A stretch of DNA of 64,000 nucleotides from JAUNQW01 sp043424615 (lineage in GTDB: Bacteria; Bacillota; Bacilli; Lactobacillales; Carnobacteriaceae_A), in NCBI GenBank assembly GCA_043424615.1, contig JBHWOX010000033.1, positions 1-64,000 on the forward strand, written 5' to 3'. The notes beneath the pieces are model-generated. The model did no database searches. It saw nothing but the letters and a program-made list of their open reading frames with translations, and was not told where the DNA came from. A program made the position numbers and the translations under genes. Shown here one piece after another: positions 33,288-41,977 of this stretch. Numbering within the stretch: the first letter of the stretch is position 1; every line of letters starts with the position of its first letter.

Positions 33288-34217
33288 TTATTTTTCCATA
33301 GCCACTTGGGCTCGATCAATGCTTGCTAACAACCAATCTTCAAATTTTTCACTGTCGACAGCAGTCGCAACCTGCACATTCCATTGGTCACTTTCTTTTT
33401 GTAAATCCACGACAGAAGCCCCTCGACTAAATCCTTCCGTGATAATTTCTACCTGCATTTTTTCCATGGTGAATAAGTCAGGATCTTCAAAATAGGCAAC
33501 TGTACAAGAATCATGCATGTTCAAGCCTCTTTCAAAGCTACCTCCCCGATAATGTGAGAGAACAGCGTGTAACATCTGACCTAATTCTCCCTTTTCCTTC
33601 AACTGCTGAATACTTTGCTGGCGGATACGTGCTTGATTGGTCACATGTAAGCCAAACATATAAAGATCTAATCCCGATTTAAAAACGATGGCCGCGGCGT
33701 GAGGATCAGAATAGAAATTAAATTCAGCTGCTGTGGTGGTATTGCCTTCCGCTAAACTTCCCCCCATGATAATCACTTGATTAATTTTTTCCTTCACTTG
33801 CGGATAGGACGAAATCAAGAGAGCGATATTAGTCAGTGGCCCTAAAGCAAAGATGGTCGTTGGCTCTTCATTTTCTAAAATGGTTTCAGCCATAGCTTGG
33901 ATAGATGGGGTCTCAATAGCTTGGTTAGAAATCTCTTTAAATTCGAACCCATCTAAACCTGTTTCTCCATGATATTTGCTGGCATCTTCCAATTCTACTA
34001 AAAGAGGTTGGGCAGCACCTCGAGCAACAGGTAGATCTACTTCTAAAAAATCAACCAACTGCAAGGCATTACGAGTCGTTAAGTTGACATTCACGTTCCC
34101 AGGAACGGTTGAAATCAACTTCACATCCAAATCATCATTATACAAAGCGGCGACCAAGGCTAAAGCATCATCTATGCCTGGATCAGTATCAATAATTGCT
34201 GCTTGTTTAGTCATCAT
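33288..34217 (-). CDS. Inosine/uridine-preferring nucleoside hydrolase family protein
   Basis: A 309-residue enzyme that splits nucleosides into base and ribose. The calcium/ribose site DTDPGIDDALAL is at residues 11-22, with EFNFYSDPHAAAIVF and the late MHDSCTVAYFEDPDLF, all usual. It is first in an operon with an ECF importer, which suggests uptake of a nucleoside followed by hydrolysis. AAGGAGATAG precedes ATGATG. A strong terminator hairpin ends only about 21 bases upstream, leaving no room for a separate promoter after it. Confidence 0.92.
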   Translation of the reverse strand: MMTKQAAIIDTDPGIDDALALVAALYNDDLDVKLISTVPGNVNVNLTTRNALQLVDFLEVDLPVARGAAQPLLVELEDASKYHGETGLDGFEFKEISNQAIETPSIQAMAETILENEEPTTIFALGPLTNIALLISSYPQVKEKINQVIIMGGSLAEGNTTTAAEFNFYSDPHAAAIVFKSGLDLYMFGLHVTNQARIRQQSIQQLKEKGELGQMLHAVLSHYRGGSFERGLNMHDSCTVAYFEDPDLFTMEKMQVEIITEGFSRGASVVDLQKESDQWNVQVATAVDSEKFEDWLLASIDRAQVAMEK

Positions 34218-34238
34218 CTATCTCCTTTATCTAACATC

Positions 34239-34268
34239 AAAAACTCTCAAAACTCATGGTTTTGAGAG
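34239..34268 (-). terminator. Terminator between dsdA and the nucleoside operon
   Basis: Minus strand CTCTCAAAAC-CATGA-GTTTTGAGAG then TTTTT. It lies between the dsdA stop and the nucleoside hydrolase start and may act as an attenuator for the latter. Confidence 0.82.
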
Positions 34269-34306
34269 CTTTATTTGAGGACTTTCATTCATCGTATTTT
34301 TAATCT

Positions 34307-35683
34307 TTAGTGAGTAATAAAGCCATGTTTTTTTTGTAATTCTGCCCCTTGACGGTAGAATTCTTCCATATCATTTTCCGGAACCATGGAGCCGCCAGTG
34401 GCCCATGAAATATGGGTAATATTATTAACCTTATCGGCAAGTCCTTTTTCTTGAATGTAATCTTGGCCCGCTTCTGTTGAGAATAATTTAGCCGGTCCAG
34501 GAACACCTGCCAAAGCTGCTGGTTCTAAAGCAATATTTTCATTATCAATCATGGAAGTTAAGTGGACCATGCATTCTTCTTCACTCAGAGTGTAGCCCCC
34601 GTCGAAGTAATCTTCCATGGTACGAGAAACGAAACCAGACGTACGGGGAACAGCTAATCCATCCATGACAGTATGAGGATCAATCCCTGCATCATCTACA
34701 GTGATACCGTCAAATTCTTTGGATAATAGGCCTAAAAGCATCGAAGGCATATGAGTCGGTTCAGCAAAGAAACAATGCACATTATCTCCATATTGCTGTT
34801 TCAAACCAAAGGTAATCCCACCAGGGCTTCCCCCTATTCCACATGGCAGATAAACAAATAAAGGATGGTCTTCATCAACCGGAATATTCATATCTTCCAG
34901 AATTTTCACCATGCGAGCTCCAGCAACCGTATAACCGAAGAATAGTTCACGTGAATGCTCATCGTCAACGAAGTAAGATTTAGGATCAGCGTCTGATTCA
35001 GCCCGACCGTTGCGAACAGCTTCTGTAAAGTTGGTTTCATGTTCAACAACATTAATTCCAAAAGAACGAAGATAATCTTTCTTCCATTGTTTGGCTTCGG
35101 CTGACATATGGATGGTCACATTAAATCCTAATGTCCGTCCCATTACTCCTGAAGAAATTCCAAGATTACCAGTCGTGCCGACAACAATACCATACTGAGA
35201 GAAGAAATCTTGAAATTCTTTGCTGACAAATTTAGTGTAATCATCATCAAAATCTTTCAATAAACCGTGTTCGATGGCTAAATCTTCCGCATGTTTCAAG
35301 ACCTCATAGATAGCTCCTCTGGCTTTAATCGTTCCAGCAATAGGAAGGGAGTCATCACGTTTAAGATACATACGGCCAGGGATATTCATCTCGTAAAAAT
35401 CTTCCAAATAATCCTGGAACAAAGCAATACGAGAAATAGGTGATTCAATGATTCCATTTAATTTTTCAGTGTCTTTAAATTTTAATTTAATAAAAGGGGC
35501 AAAACGCTCTAATCTTTTTTCTGCATCGATGGCATCATCAATAGAGAATTCACTGCGAGCATTTGCTTCTTCAACTCCTGGTTTATCTTGATTAACCCAA
35601 AAATAGGATTCTGTATTACAAACTTGATCAAAGCCAGGAACTGTATCAATTAACTTTTGGATATCAACTTTATTTTGACTCAT
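34307..35683 (-). CDS. dsdA: D-serine ammonia-lyase
   Basis: A 458-residue PLP enzyme converting D-serine to pyruvate and ammonia. The PLP lysine is K120 in AGTIKARGA; the glycine-rich phosphate cup TGNLGISSGVMG, the cofactor region GIGGSPGGITFG and the long N-terminal helix region are of the DsdA type rather than L-threonine dehydratase. Full-length. It gives a detoxification or nitrogen/carbon route for host D-serine. A promoter with an inverted repeat in its spacer lies about 90 bases upstream (35771-35801). Confidence 0.94.
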   Translation of the reverse strand: MSQNKVDIQKLIDTVPGFDQVCNTESYFWVNQDKPGVEEANARSEFSIDDAIDAEKRLERFAPFIKLKFKDTEKLNGIIESPISRIALFQDYLEDFYEMNIPGRMYLKRDDSLPIAGTIKARGAIYEVLKHAEDLAIEHGLLKDFDDDYTKFVSKEFQDFFSQYGIVVGTTGNLGISSGVMGRTLGFNVTIHMSAEAKQWKKDYLRSFGINVVEHETNFTEAVRNGRAESDADPKSYFVDDEHSRELFFGYTVAGARMVKILEDMNIPVDEDHPLFVYLPCGIGGSPGGITFGLKQQYGDNVHCFFAEPTHMPSMLLGLLSKEFDGITVDDAGIDPHTVMDGLAVPRTSGFVSRTMEDYFDGGYTLSEEECMVHLTSMIDNENIALEPAALAGVPGPAKLFSTEAGQDYIQEKGLADKVNNITHISWATGGSMVPENDMEEFYRQGAELQKKHGFITH

Positions 35684-35770
35684 TTTATCAACCTCTTCTA
35701 TCAGAATTATCGTTACTGGATACTTTTTTTTGGATGGAATCCAAAAGCTGTAAATAAAAAAAGCCCTATA

Positions 35771-35801
35771 ATTATACTTGTTGATAAAACAACAATGTAA
35801 A
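35771..35801 (-). promoter_or_regulatory. dsdA promoter with palindromic operator in the spacer
   Basis: -35 TTTACA (35801-35796), -10 TATAAT (35776-35771), spacer 19, filled by the inverted repeat TTGTTG-TTTTAT-CAACAA. A second weak promoter (TTAAAA, 17 bases, TATAAT at 35957-35952) lies farther up, which would give a leader of about 260 bases. I recognise no riboswitch class in 35684-36066. Confidence 0.6.
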
Positions 35802-35996
35802 GGCTTACTTTATCTATAGACTACAATAAAACCATAAAGATTACAAGGCAATTTTTTATTAATTAATCAGCCGGACTTCCCCGCCAAAGATCACATTTTT
35901 CTTTCTATGCCTCAAATCAACCCTATTAGTCAGCGAATCGCCTTTTGTTTCATTATAATAGCATATCTTACAGATTTTAAGCGCCTCTTTTTTATA

Positions 35997-36040
35997 TAAA
36001 AAAAGACGGCCGTTCTGCTTCTACTAAAGCAGGGCCGTCT
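35997..36040 (-). terminator. Terminator after msrB (mutSL-msrB direction)
   Basis: Minus strand AGACGGCC-C-TGCTT...AAGCAG-AA-CGGCCGTCT-type stem with a small internal loop, followed by seven T. Confidence 0.85.
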
Positions 36041-36066
36041 GCAGGCACAAAAAATGAAGGCGTGCT

Positions 36067-36519
36067 TTATTCCGTAAATAAATTTAAATATTGACCGTAA
36101 CCTTCTTCTTCTAACTCGTCTTTAGGAATGAATTTTAGAGCAGCTGAATTAATACAATAACGCAATCCTCCCTGGTCTTGCGGTCCATCAGTAAAGACAT
36201 GACCCAGGTGAGAATCGGCGCCTTGACTTCGAACTTCTACTCGCTCCAAACCATGGCTGCTGTCTCTTAATTCTTTAATATCCGTTCCATCAATTGGCCG
36301 GGTAAAAGCTGGCCAGCCGCAGTGGGCATTGTACTTGTCCTGAGAAGAAAACAAAGGTTCTCCACTTACAATATCAACATAAATGCCCTCTTCATAGTGG
36401 TCATCATATCGACCTGTAAAAGCCGCTTCCGTTGCATTATTTTGGGTCACACGATATTCTTCATCGCTTAAACGCTCTCTTAATTCTTCATCTGTATAAG
36501 GATTTGTGTAGTCAGACAT
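36067..36519 (-). CDS. msrB: Peptide-methionine (R)-S-oxide reductase
   Basis: A 150-residue MsrB that repairs oxidised methionine in proteins using thioredoxin. It shows YVDIVSGEPLFSS, HCGWPAFTRPI, EVRSQGADSHLGHVF and the catalytic Cys in GLRYCINSAALKF (about residue 126). It lacks the CxxC zinc pairs of some MsrB proteins, as in B. subtilis. AAGGAGG precedes the ATG. It lies 64 bases after mutL. Confidence 0.95.
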   Translation of the reverse strand: MSDYTNPYTDEELRERLSDEEYRVTQNNATEAAFTGRYDDHYEEGIYVDIVSGEPLFSSQDKYNAHCGWPAFTRPIDGTDIKELRDSSHGLERVEVRSQGADSHLGHVFTDGPQDQGGLRYCINSAALKFIPKDELEEEGYGQYLNLFTE

Positions 36520-36583
36520 TATAAAACCTCCTTAAGTATTCTTATTATAGCCAAGTTAAAGTGAAAAGTTTAAGATTTTGCCC

Positions 36584-38428
36584 TTAATCTTGAATGCGTT
36601 TAAACATTTTTTCCATGTCCGCATTTGACAGCTGAACCAGCACCGGTCGCCCATGAGGACAATTATAAGGATTCTCACAAGCCGCTAAATCGACTAATAA
36701 TTGTTGGGCTTGCTGGTCGTTTAAATATTGATTGGCCTTGATGGACCGTTTGCATGACATCATAATAGCGGTTGCTTCACGAAATTCAGCTAAATTGATC
36801 TGCTCATGATCAATGAAGAAATCAATCATTTCTTTGACCGTTTCTTCCACCTGATCAGGTTCAAACCAACTGGGATGACTATGCAGGATGAGAGTCTGAT
36901 CTCCGAAGGCTTCCATATACAAGCCAACATCTTCAAAAGCGGATTGATTTTCTTTAATCAACATCATTTCATCAGCAGGATATTCTAATAATAAAGGAAT
37001 TAATAATTGCTGCTGGTGGTCTTCTTCCTGCCCAATTTCAACTCGATAGTATTCATATTTTATCCGTTCTTGGGCAGCGTGCTGGTCAATAATGTACAAG
37101 CCTTCTTCATTCTGGGCAAATAAATAGGTGCCATGCATTTGGCCAATATAATCTAAGGAAGGGAAAGCTGCTTTTTCCATTGGCGGATTCTTTTCCTCAG
37201 CTTCTAATCTTTTTTGAGCGACTTGAACACTATCTTCTAAATGCTTAGATTGATCCGTTTTTTGAGGATGTTCTTCACTAAAAAAGACCTCTGAGTCTTC
37301 AGCAGAAGCATCAATTGGCCGGGGAGAAAAATCTGCTGCCAAACTTTCTTGCACATAGCTTTCTTGGGGCATCATGTGAACAGATTTTTCTTCTTGACGG
37401 GACCGTTGATTGGCTGAAATATTTTCTAAGGCGTCAGGGATGCGTCGAAGGGCATCCAGCGCTTTTTTGACGGCCTCTGTAATTAATTGTGCCAAATCTT
37501 CTTCACCTGAGATACGCACTTGCTGTTTGGTAGGGTGGACATTCACATCTACCAGCAAAGGGTCCATATCGATATGAATAATCGCGATGGGATGACGGTT
37601 GATCATCAATTTTGAACCATAGGCTTTTTCCAAAGCTTTATTCAGCCGATAATTTTTAATGACCCGACCATTCACCACGAAATTAATATAAGAAGTATTG
37701 GAGCGCGTTAAATCGGGGGGTGAGATATAACCATGCAGGCGGTAATTAAAGTCCTCATTTGAAATAGCTAACATTTTTTTAGCGGTGTTCACCCCATAAA
37801 CCCCAGCAATTGCCTGTCGCAATTCCCCATTGCCCACCGTTTGTATGAGCAAATTGCCGTCAGACATAAAACGAAAAGCAATCTCGGGATGGGCAAAAGA
37901 AAATCGCTGGATCAAATCGGTGATATGACCTTTTTCAGTTTGAGGGCTTTTGATATATTTTAAGCGAGCAGGTGTATTATAAAAAAGATCCGTCACCACT
38001 ACTTTGGTGCCTTGACGTACAGAAGTCGCTTGAGACTTGACGACTTGACCACCTTCAAGCTGGACTTCCCTGCCGGCTTGCTCCCCTGTGGAAGAGGATA
38101 GGCTCAGTTTGGAAACGGAGGCAATACTAGGCAAGGCTTCACCACGAAAGCCTAAAGACCGTATACGAAACAAGTCTTCTTTATGATGAAGTTTGGAAGT
38201 GGCGTGCCGTTCAAATGCTCGTTCTACTTCATGAGCTTCGATTCCTGAGCCATCATCCACGACCTCAATCCGTCTAAGGCCCGCTTCTTCAATGCGGAGG
38301 TCGATTTGTGTCGCCCCTGCATCAATGGCATTTTCCACAAGTTCTTTGACGACTGAAGCCGGCCGTTCTATGACTTCTCCAGCCGCTATCTGGTTTGATA
38401 AGGAATGAGACATAATTTCAATCGCCAT
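36584..38428 (-). CDS. mutL: DNA mismatch repair protein MutL
   Basis: A 614-residue protein with an N-terminal GHKL ATPase (ENAIDAGA, DDGSGI, GFRGEALPSIASVS) and a C-terminal dimerisation/endonuclease domain. The endonuclease motif DQHAAQERIKYE (DQHA-x2-E-x4-E), SCKRSIKA and CPHGRP are all present, so this is the nicking type of MutL expected in a bacterium without MutH. A low-complexity linker lies between. It starts 19 bases after mutS. Confidence 0.97.
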   Translation of the reverse strand: MAIEIMSHSLSNQIAAGEVIERPASVVKELVENAIDAGATQIDLRIEEAGLRRIEVVDDGSGIEAHEVERAFERHATSKLHHKEDLFRIRSLGFRGEALPSIASVSKLSLSSSTGEQAGREVQLEGGQVVKSQATSVRQGTKVVVTDLFYNTPARLKYIKSPQTEKGHITDLIQRFSFAHPEIAFRFMSDGNLLIQTVGNGELRQAIAGVYGVNTAKKMLAISNEDFNYRLHGYISPPDLTRSNTSYINFVVNGRVIKNYRLNKALEKAYGSKLMINRHPIAIIHIDMDPLLVDVNVHPTKQQVRISGEEDLAQLITEAVKKALDALRRIPDALENISANQRSRQEEKSVHMMPQESYVQESLAADFSPRPIDASAEDSEVFFSEEHPQKTDQSKHLEDSVQVAQKRLEAEEKNPPMEKAAFPSLDYIGQMHGTYLFAQNEEGLYIIDQHAAQERIKYEYYRVEIGQEEDHQQQLLIPLLLEYPADEMMLIKENQSAFEDVGLYMEAFGDQTLILHSHPSWFEPDQVEETVKEMIDFFIDHEQINLAEFREATAIMMSCKRSIKANQYLNDQQAQQLLVDLAACENPYNCPHGRPVLVQLSNADMEKMFKRIQD

Positions 38429-38447
38429 CTACGTTCTCCTTTCGACT

Positions 38448-41036
38448 TTATTTATTCTGACGTAATTGTTGTTGGAGGCTATTCAAGAGATTCATAGCAT
38501 CCATTAAGGTCATATTAGCCAAGTCCGCTTGCTGAATATCTTCCAATACTTTTTTTTCAGCGGAGGAATTACTCACTTCAAACAAGGTCAGCTGCCCCTC
38601 TTCTTCTAACTGGTCTGGCTTACGATCAACCGCTAATAAATCCTCCTCTGCTTGCATTTGACTTTTTTCTACCCATTGGTTCAATAAGCGATCAGCACTC
38701 TGAATGACCTCCTGGGGCAAGCCTGCCCGTTTAGCCACTTGCACCCCGTAAGATTTGTCGGCCGGACCGTCTTCAACTTTGTGGAGGAAGATCAATTCAT
38801 CATTCTCTTCAATCGCTCCCACATGAACATTTTTTAACCGTTCTAACTTATCTTCCAGTTCAGTCAATTCATGATAGTGGGTAGAAAAGAGGGTTTTAGC
38901 CCCAATATGATTGTGAATATAAATGATGATGGCTTCGGCTAAAGACATACCGTCAAAAGTCGCCGTTCCTCTCCCTATTTCATCAAAAAGAAGGAGGGAG
39001 CGCTGGGTCGCTTCTTGTAAGGCGACATTGGCTTCCATCATTTCCACCATAAAAGTCGACTGTCCCCCTATCAAATCATCCATGGCTCCAATACGTGTAA
39101 AGATTTGATCAAAAATAGGTAGGCAAGCCTCATCAGCCGGCACAAACGATCCCATCTGGGCTAAAATGATGATTAAAGCTAGTTGGCGCATATAAGTCGA
39201 TTTCCCGGACATGTTGGGACCCGTTATGAGTAAAATATCCGTTTCCTCATCCAAATCAATGTCATTAGGAACATAGGACTGGTCGCCCATCACTTTCTCA
39301 ACCACAGGATGCCGGCCATTTTGAATGTGAAGCTGGCGATGGTCATCGGTCAATTGAGGGCGGACAAAACGATAACGTTCGCTTACTTCTGTCAGACTTT
39401 GAATGACATCCAAATAAGCGATGGCCTTAGCCAAATCTTGTAAGCGATCAATTTCTCCTTTTATTTTTTCCCTTAATTTCACAAAAAGCTCATATTCTAA
39501 TTGCTGAGATTTTTCCTCAGCTTCCAGAATTAAATGTTCTTTTTCCTTTAATTCTGGCGTGATATAACGCTCTGAATTGGTCAGAGTTTGCTTGCGTTCA
39601 TAACGGTCTTCATCAACAAATTTTAAATTGGACTTGGTGACTTCAATATAATAGCCAAAGACTTTATTAAAACCAATTTTTAAATTTTTAATTCCCGTCG
39701 CTTGGCGTTCTTTCTCTTGCAATTCTGCTATCCACTGCCGTCCATGGTGCATGGCATCCAAGTATTGGTCCAATTGTTGGTGATAAGACTGTTTGATGAT
39801 GCCCCCTTCCATAATTGAAATCGGTGGATCGTCGACAATGGCTTGGTCAATCCACTGGTAAACATCCTGGCAGTCATCCATGCGATCCAACCAGCTGTCC
39901 CAATTACCGGCATTGATTGATTCAACTAAGTGAACAAGGGCTGGAATTTGCGCTAAAGATTGCTTCAATTGAATTAAATCACGGGCATTCACGGTTTTAA
40001 AAGCAATTCGCCCGGCTAAGCGTTCTAAATCATAGACTTGCTTTAAGCCCTCTTTAATATCTTGGCGTTCAAAATAGTGCTCATTTAAGTTTTCGATAGC
40101 ATCATATCGTTCTTCAATTTTTTGCCGGTCAATTAAGGGCTTGTCCAGCCATCTTTTGAGCATCCGGCTACCCATGGCTGTTTGACTTTCATCCAGCAGC
40201 CACAAGAGCGTTCCCTTTTTCGATTGATCTTTTAAGGAGACTTGTAATTCTAGATTTTTATGAGCACCAGGACCCAAACGTAAATAATGGTCAGCCTGAT
40301 ATATCTCAGCTTGCTGAATATGTTCCAAAGATCTCATTTGGGTATCATTAAGATAATGAATCAAAAGATCTAAAACTTCTCGTAAAGCGGGGGTGAGATG
40401 GTCGTCATAAAATTGGTCGTAAGAGCTGTCATGCTGTGAACGTGGCCGAGAAATCAAAAGATCTAAATAGTTTTGTAGGCGGTGTTCTAAATCCTTATGT
40501 CCTTCTGCCATTAAAACTTCCTTGGCTTGTAGGTTAGAAATTTCATTCATCAAAGCTTCGGCAGAATCTAAAAGGCATGCTTTTAATTCTCCAGTTGACA
40601 AATCAATATAAGCTAAAGCATATGAATCAGCAGGATTAACTGCAGCTAGGTAATTATTTTCGTCAGCATGGAGAACATTTTCTTCCATGACAGTCCCTGG
40701 AGTAATCAGCTGGACAACCTCTCTTTTAACCATACCTTTGGCTTCTTTAGGGTCTTCCACCTGTTCACAAATAGCAACTCGGTGGCCTTGGTCAATGAGA
40801 GTCTTGATATATTGCTGAGCGGAGTGGTAAGGCACACCGCACATGGGAATGGGTTCATCGGCCGCTTTATTGCGAGATGTTAAGGTTAACTCTAAAATTT
40901 GAGCCACTTCTATCGCATCATCATAAAACAACTCATAAAAATCACCTAAGCGAAAGAAAAGATAGGCATCTTGATAATCGTTTTTGATGCTCTTGTATTG
41001 TCTCATCATGGGGGTATCTTCGGTTTGTTGTGCCAT
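38448..41036 (-). CDS. mutS: DNA mismatch repair protein MutS
   Basis: An 862-residue mismatch sensor. The N-terminal mismatch-wedge motif is GDFYELF (about residue 31); the ABC-type ATPase has GPNMSGKST (about 620), DEIGRGT and STHYHEL; the C-terminal tail probably holds a beta-clamp contact (QLTLFEV). Full length and with all motifs intact. AAAGGAGA precedes the ATG. mutS-mutL-msrB follow ymdB. Confidence 0.97.
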   Translation of the reverse strand: MAQQTEDTPMMRQYKSIKNDYQDAYLFFRLGDFYELFYDDAIEVAQILELTLTSRNKAADEPIPMCGVPYHSAQQYIKTLIDQGHRVAICEQVEDPKEAKGMVKREVVQLITPGTVMEENVLHADENNYLAAVNPADSYALAYIDLSTGELKACLLDSAEALMNEISNLQAKEVLMAEGHKDLEHRLQNYLDLLISRPRSQHDSSYDQFYDDHLTPALREVLDLLIHYLNDTQMRSLEHIQQAEIYQADHYLRLGPGAHKNLELQVSLKDQSKKGTLLWLLDESQTAMGSRMLKRWLDKPLIDRQKIEERYDAIENLNEHYFERQDIKEGLKQVYDLERLAGRIAFKTVNARDLIQLKQSLAQIPALVHLVESINAGNWDSWLDRMDDCQDVYQWIDQAIVDDPPISIMEGGIIKQSYHQQLDQYLDAMHHGRQWIAELQEKERQATGIKNLKIGFNKVFGYYIEVTKSNLKFVDEDRYERKQTLTNSERYITPELKEKEHLILEAEEKSQQLEYELFVKLREKIKGEIDRLQDLAKAIAYLDVIQSLTEVSERYRFVRPQLTDDHRQLHIQNGRHPVVEKVMGDQSYVPNDIDLDEETDILLITGPNMSGKSTYMRQLALIIILAQMGSFVPADEACLPIFDQIFTRIGAMDDLIGGQSTFMVEMMEANVALQEATQRSLLLFDEIGRGTATFDGMSLAEAIIIYIHNHIGAKTLFSTHYHELTELEDKLERLKNVHVGAIEENDELIFLHKVEDGPADKSYGVQVAKRAGLPQEVIQSADRLLNQWVEKSQMQAEEDLLAVDRKPDQLEEEGQLTLFEVSNSSAEKKVLEDIQQADLANMTLMDAMNLLNSLQQQLRQNK

Positions 41037-41050
41037 ATCAATCTCCTTTC

Positions 41051-41854
41051 TTATTGGAAATGCGCTCGGTTAGTCGTCAGTTTAATCGATTCAATGGAAC
41101 AGGCCCGACCTGTTTGGTCATTGATATCGATGAGGCAGGCGTTCAATATGCCAGGCCCTCGATCTTCCACTTCAAATCTTGTTGGCAACTTAGTCAAATA
41201 CCGATGGAGGACAGGATCAATTTTCATCCCAATAATACTGTTAATAGGGCCAGTCATACCAACATCTGTCATATAAGCGGTTCCTTGAGGAAGAAGGCGA
41301 GCATCAGACGTTTGAACATGGGTATGGGTTCCGACCAAAGCAGAGATTCTGCCGTCCAAATAGCTTGCCAGAGCTTGCTTTTCTGAGGTGGTTTCTGCAT
41401 GAAAATCAACAAATATATTGGGGGTCAGCGGACGAATTTCTTCCAAAATTTGGTCCATTTTTTGAAAGGGATCGTCCAAGGGATTCATTAAGGCTACTCC
41501 TTGCAAGTTTACAATGGCTAGTTTGGCTTGGTTCACCTTAATGACAGTCATGCCCAAGCCAGGAGTTGACCCTTGGGGATAATTGGCTGGTCTTATTAAA
41601 TTATCATACTGATCAATAAAATGAATAGTTTCAGGATGATCGAAGGCATGATTGCCTAAAGTAACCACATCCGCACCAGCTTGGAGAAATGATTTGAATA
41701 TGCGCTCGTTAATTCCCCGTCCACGGTCTGTGGCATTTTCTCCATTTATAATAGTGACTTGGGGTTTATATGTATTCTTTAACTCTTTCAAATGAGTTTC
41801 TATCATCTGCCGTCCAATCGGTCCAACCACATCACCTACAAATAATAATTTCAT
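41051..41854 (-). CDS. ymdB: YmdB-family metallophosphoesterase
   Basis: A 267-residue calcineurin-like phosphoesterase of the TIGR00282/YmdB family. Metal-binding motifs: GDVVG (residue 7), NGENA, GNHAFD (about 67), DFHAETTSEK and GTHTHVQTSD. The B. subtilis relative acts on cyclic nucleotides and affects motility and biofilm. In Firmicutes it usually follows rny, as here; a terminator at 41936-41963 separates the two. Ends 15 bases before mutS. Confidence 0.93.
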   Translation of the reverse strand: MKLLFVGDVVGPIGRQMIETHLKELKNTYKPQVTIINGENATDRGRGINERIFKSFLQAGADVVTLGNHAFDHPETIHFIDQYDNLIRPANYPQGSTPGLGMTVIKVNQAKLAIVNLQGVALMNPLDDPFQKMDQILEEIRPLTPNIFVDFHAETTSEKQALASYLDGRISALVGTHTHVQTSDARLLPQGTAYMTDVGMTGPINSIIGMKIDPVLHRYLTKLPTRFEVEDRGPGILNACLIDINDQTGRACSIESIKLTTNRAHFQ

Positions 41855-41935
41855 CCTAATCCTCTTTCTAATGGTCTGTAGGCTTTATTTTATCACAACT
41901 GCCAAAGAAAAAATGAGCCAGAGAGCGAGACGGTA

Positions 41936-41963
41936 TAAAAAAACTGCTTAGCAAGCTAAGCAG
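41936..41963 (-). terminator. Terminator after rny
   Basis: Minus strand CTGCTTAG-CTTG-CTAAGCAG followed by TTTTTTT. Confidence 0.88.
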
Positions 41964-41977
41964 TTCATTTTCTAAAT

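Noticed and set aside
35684..36066. Known riboswitch in the dsdA upstream region
   Set aside because: I could match no aptamer core (no T-box, SAM, lysine, glycine or purine elements); only promoters, a palindrome and a small hairpin not followed by T are visible.
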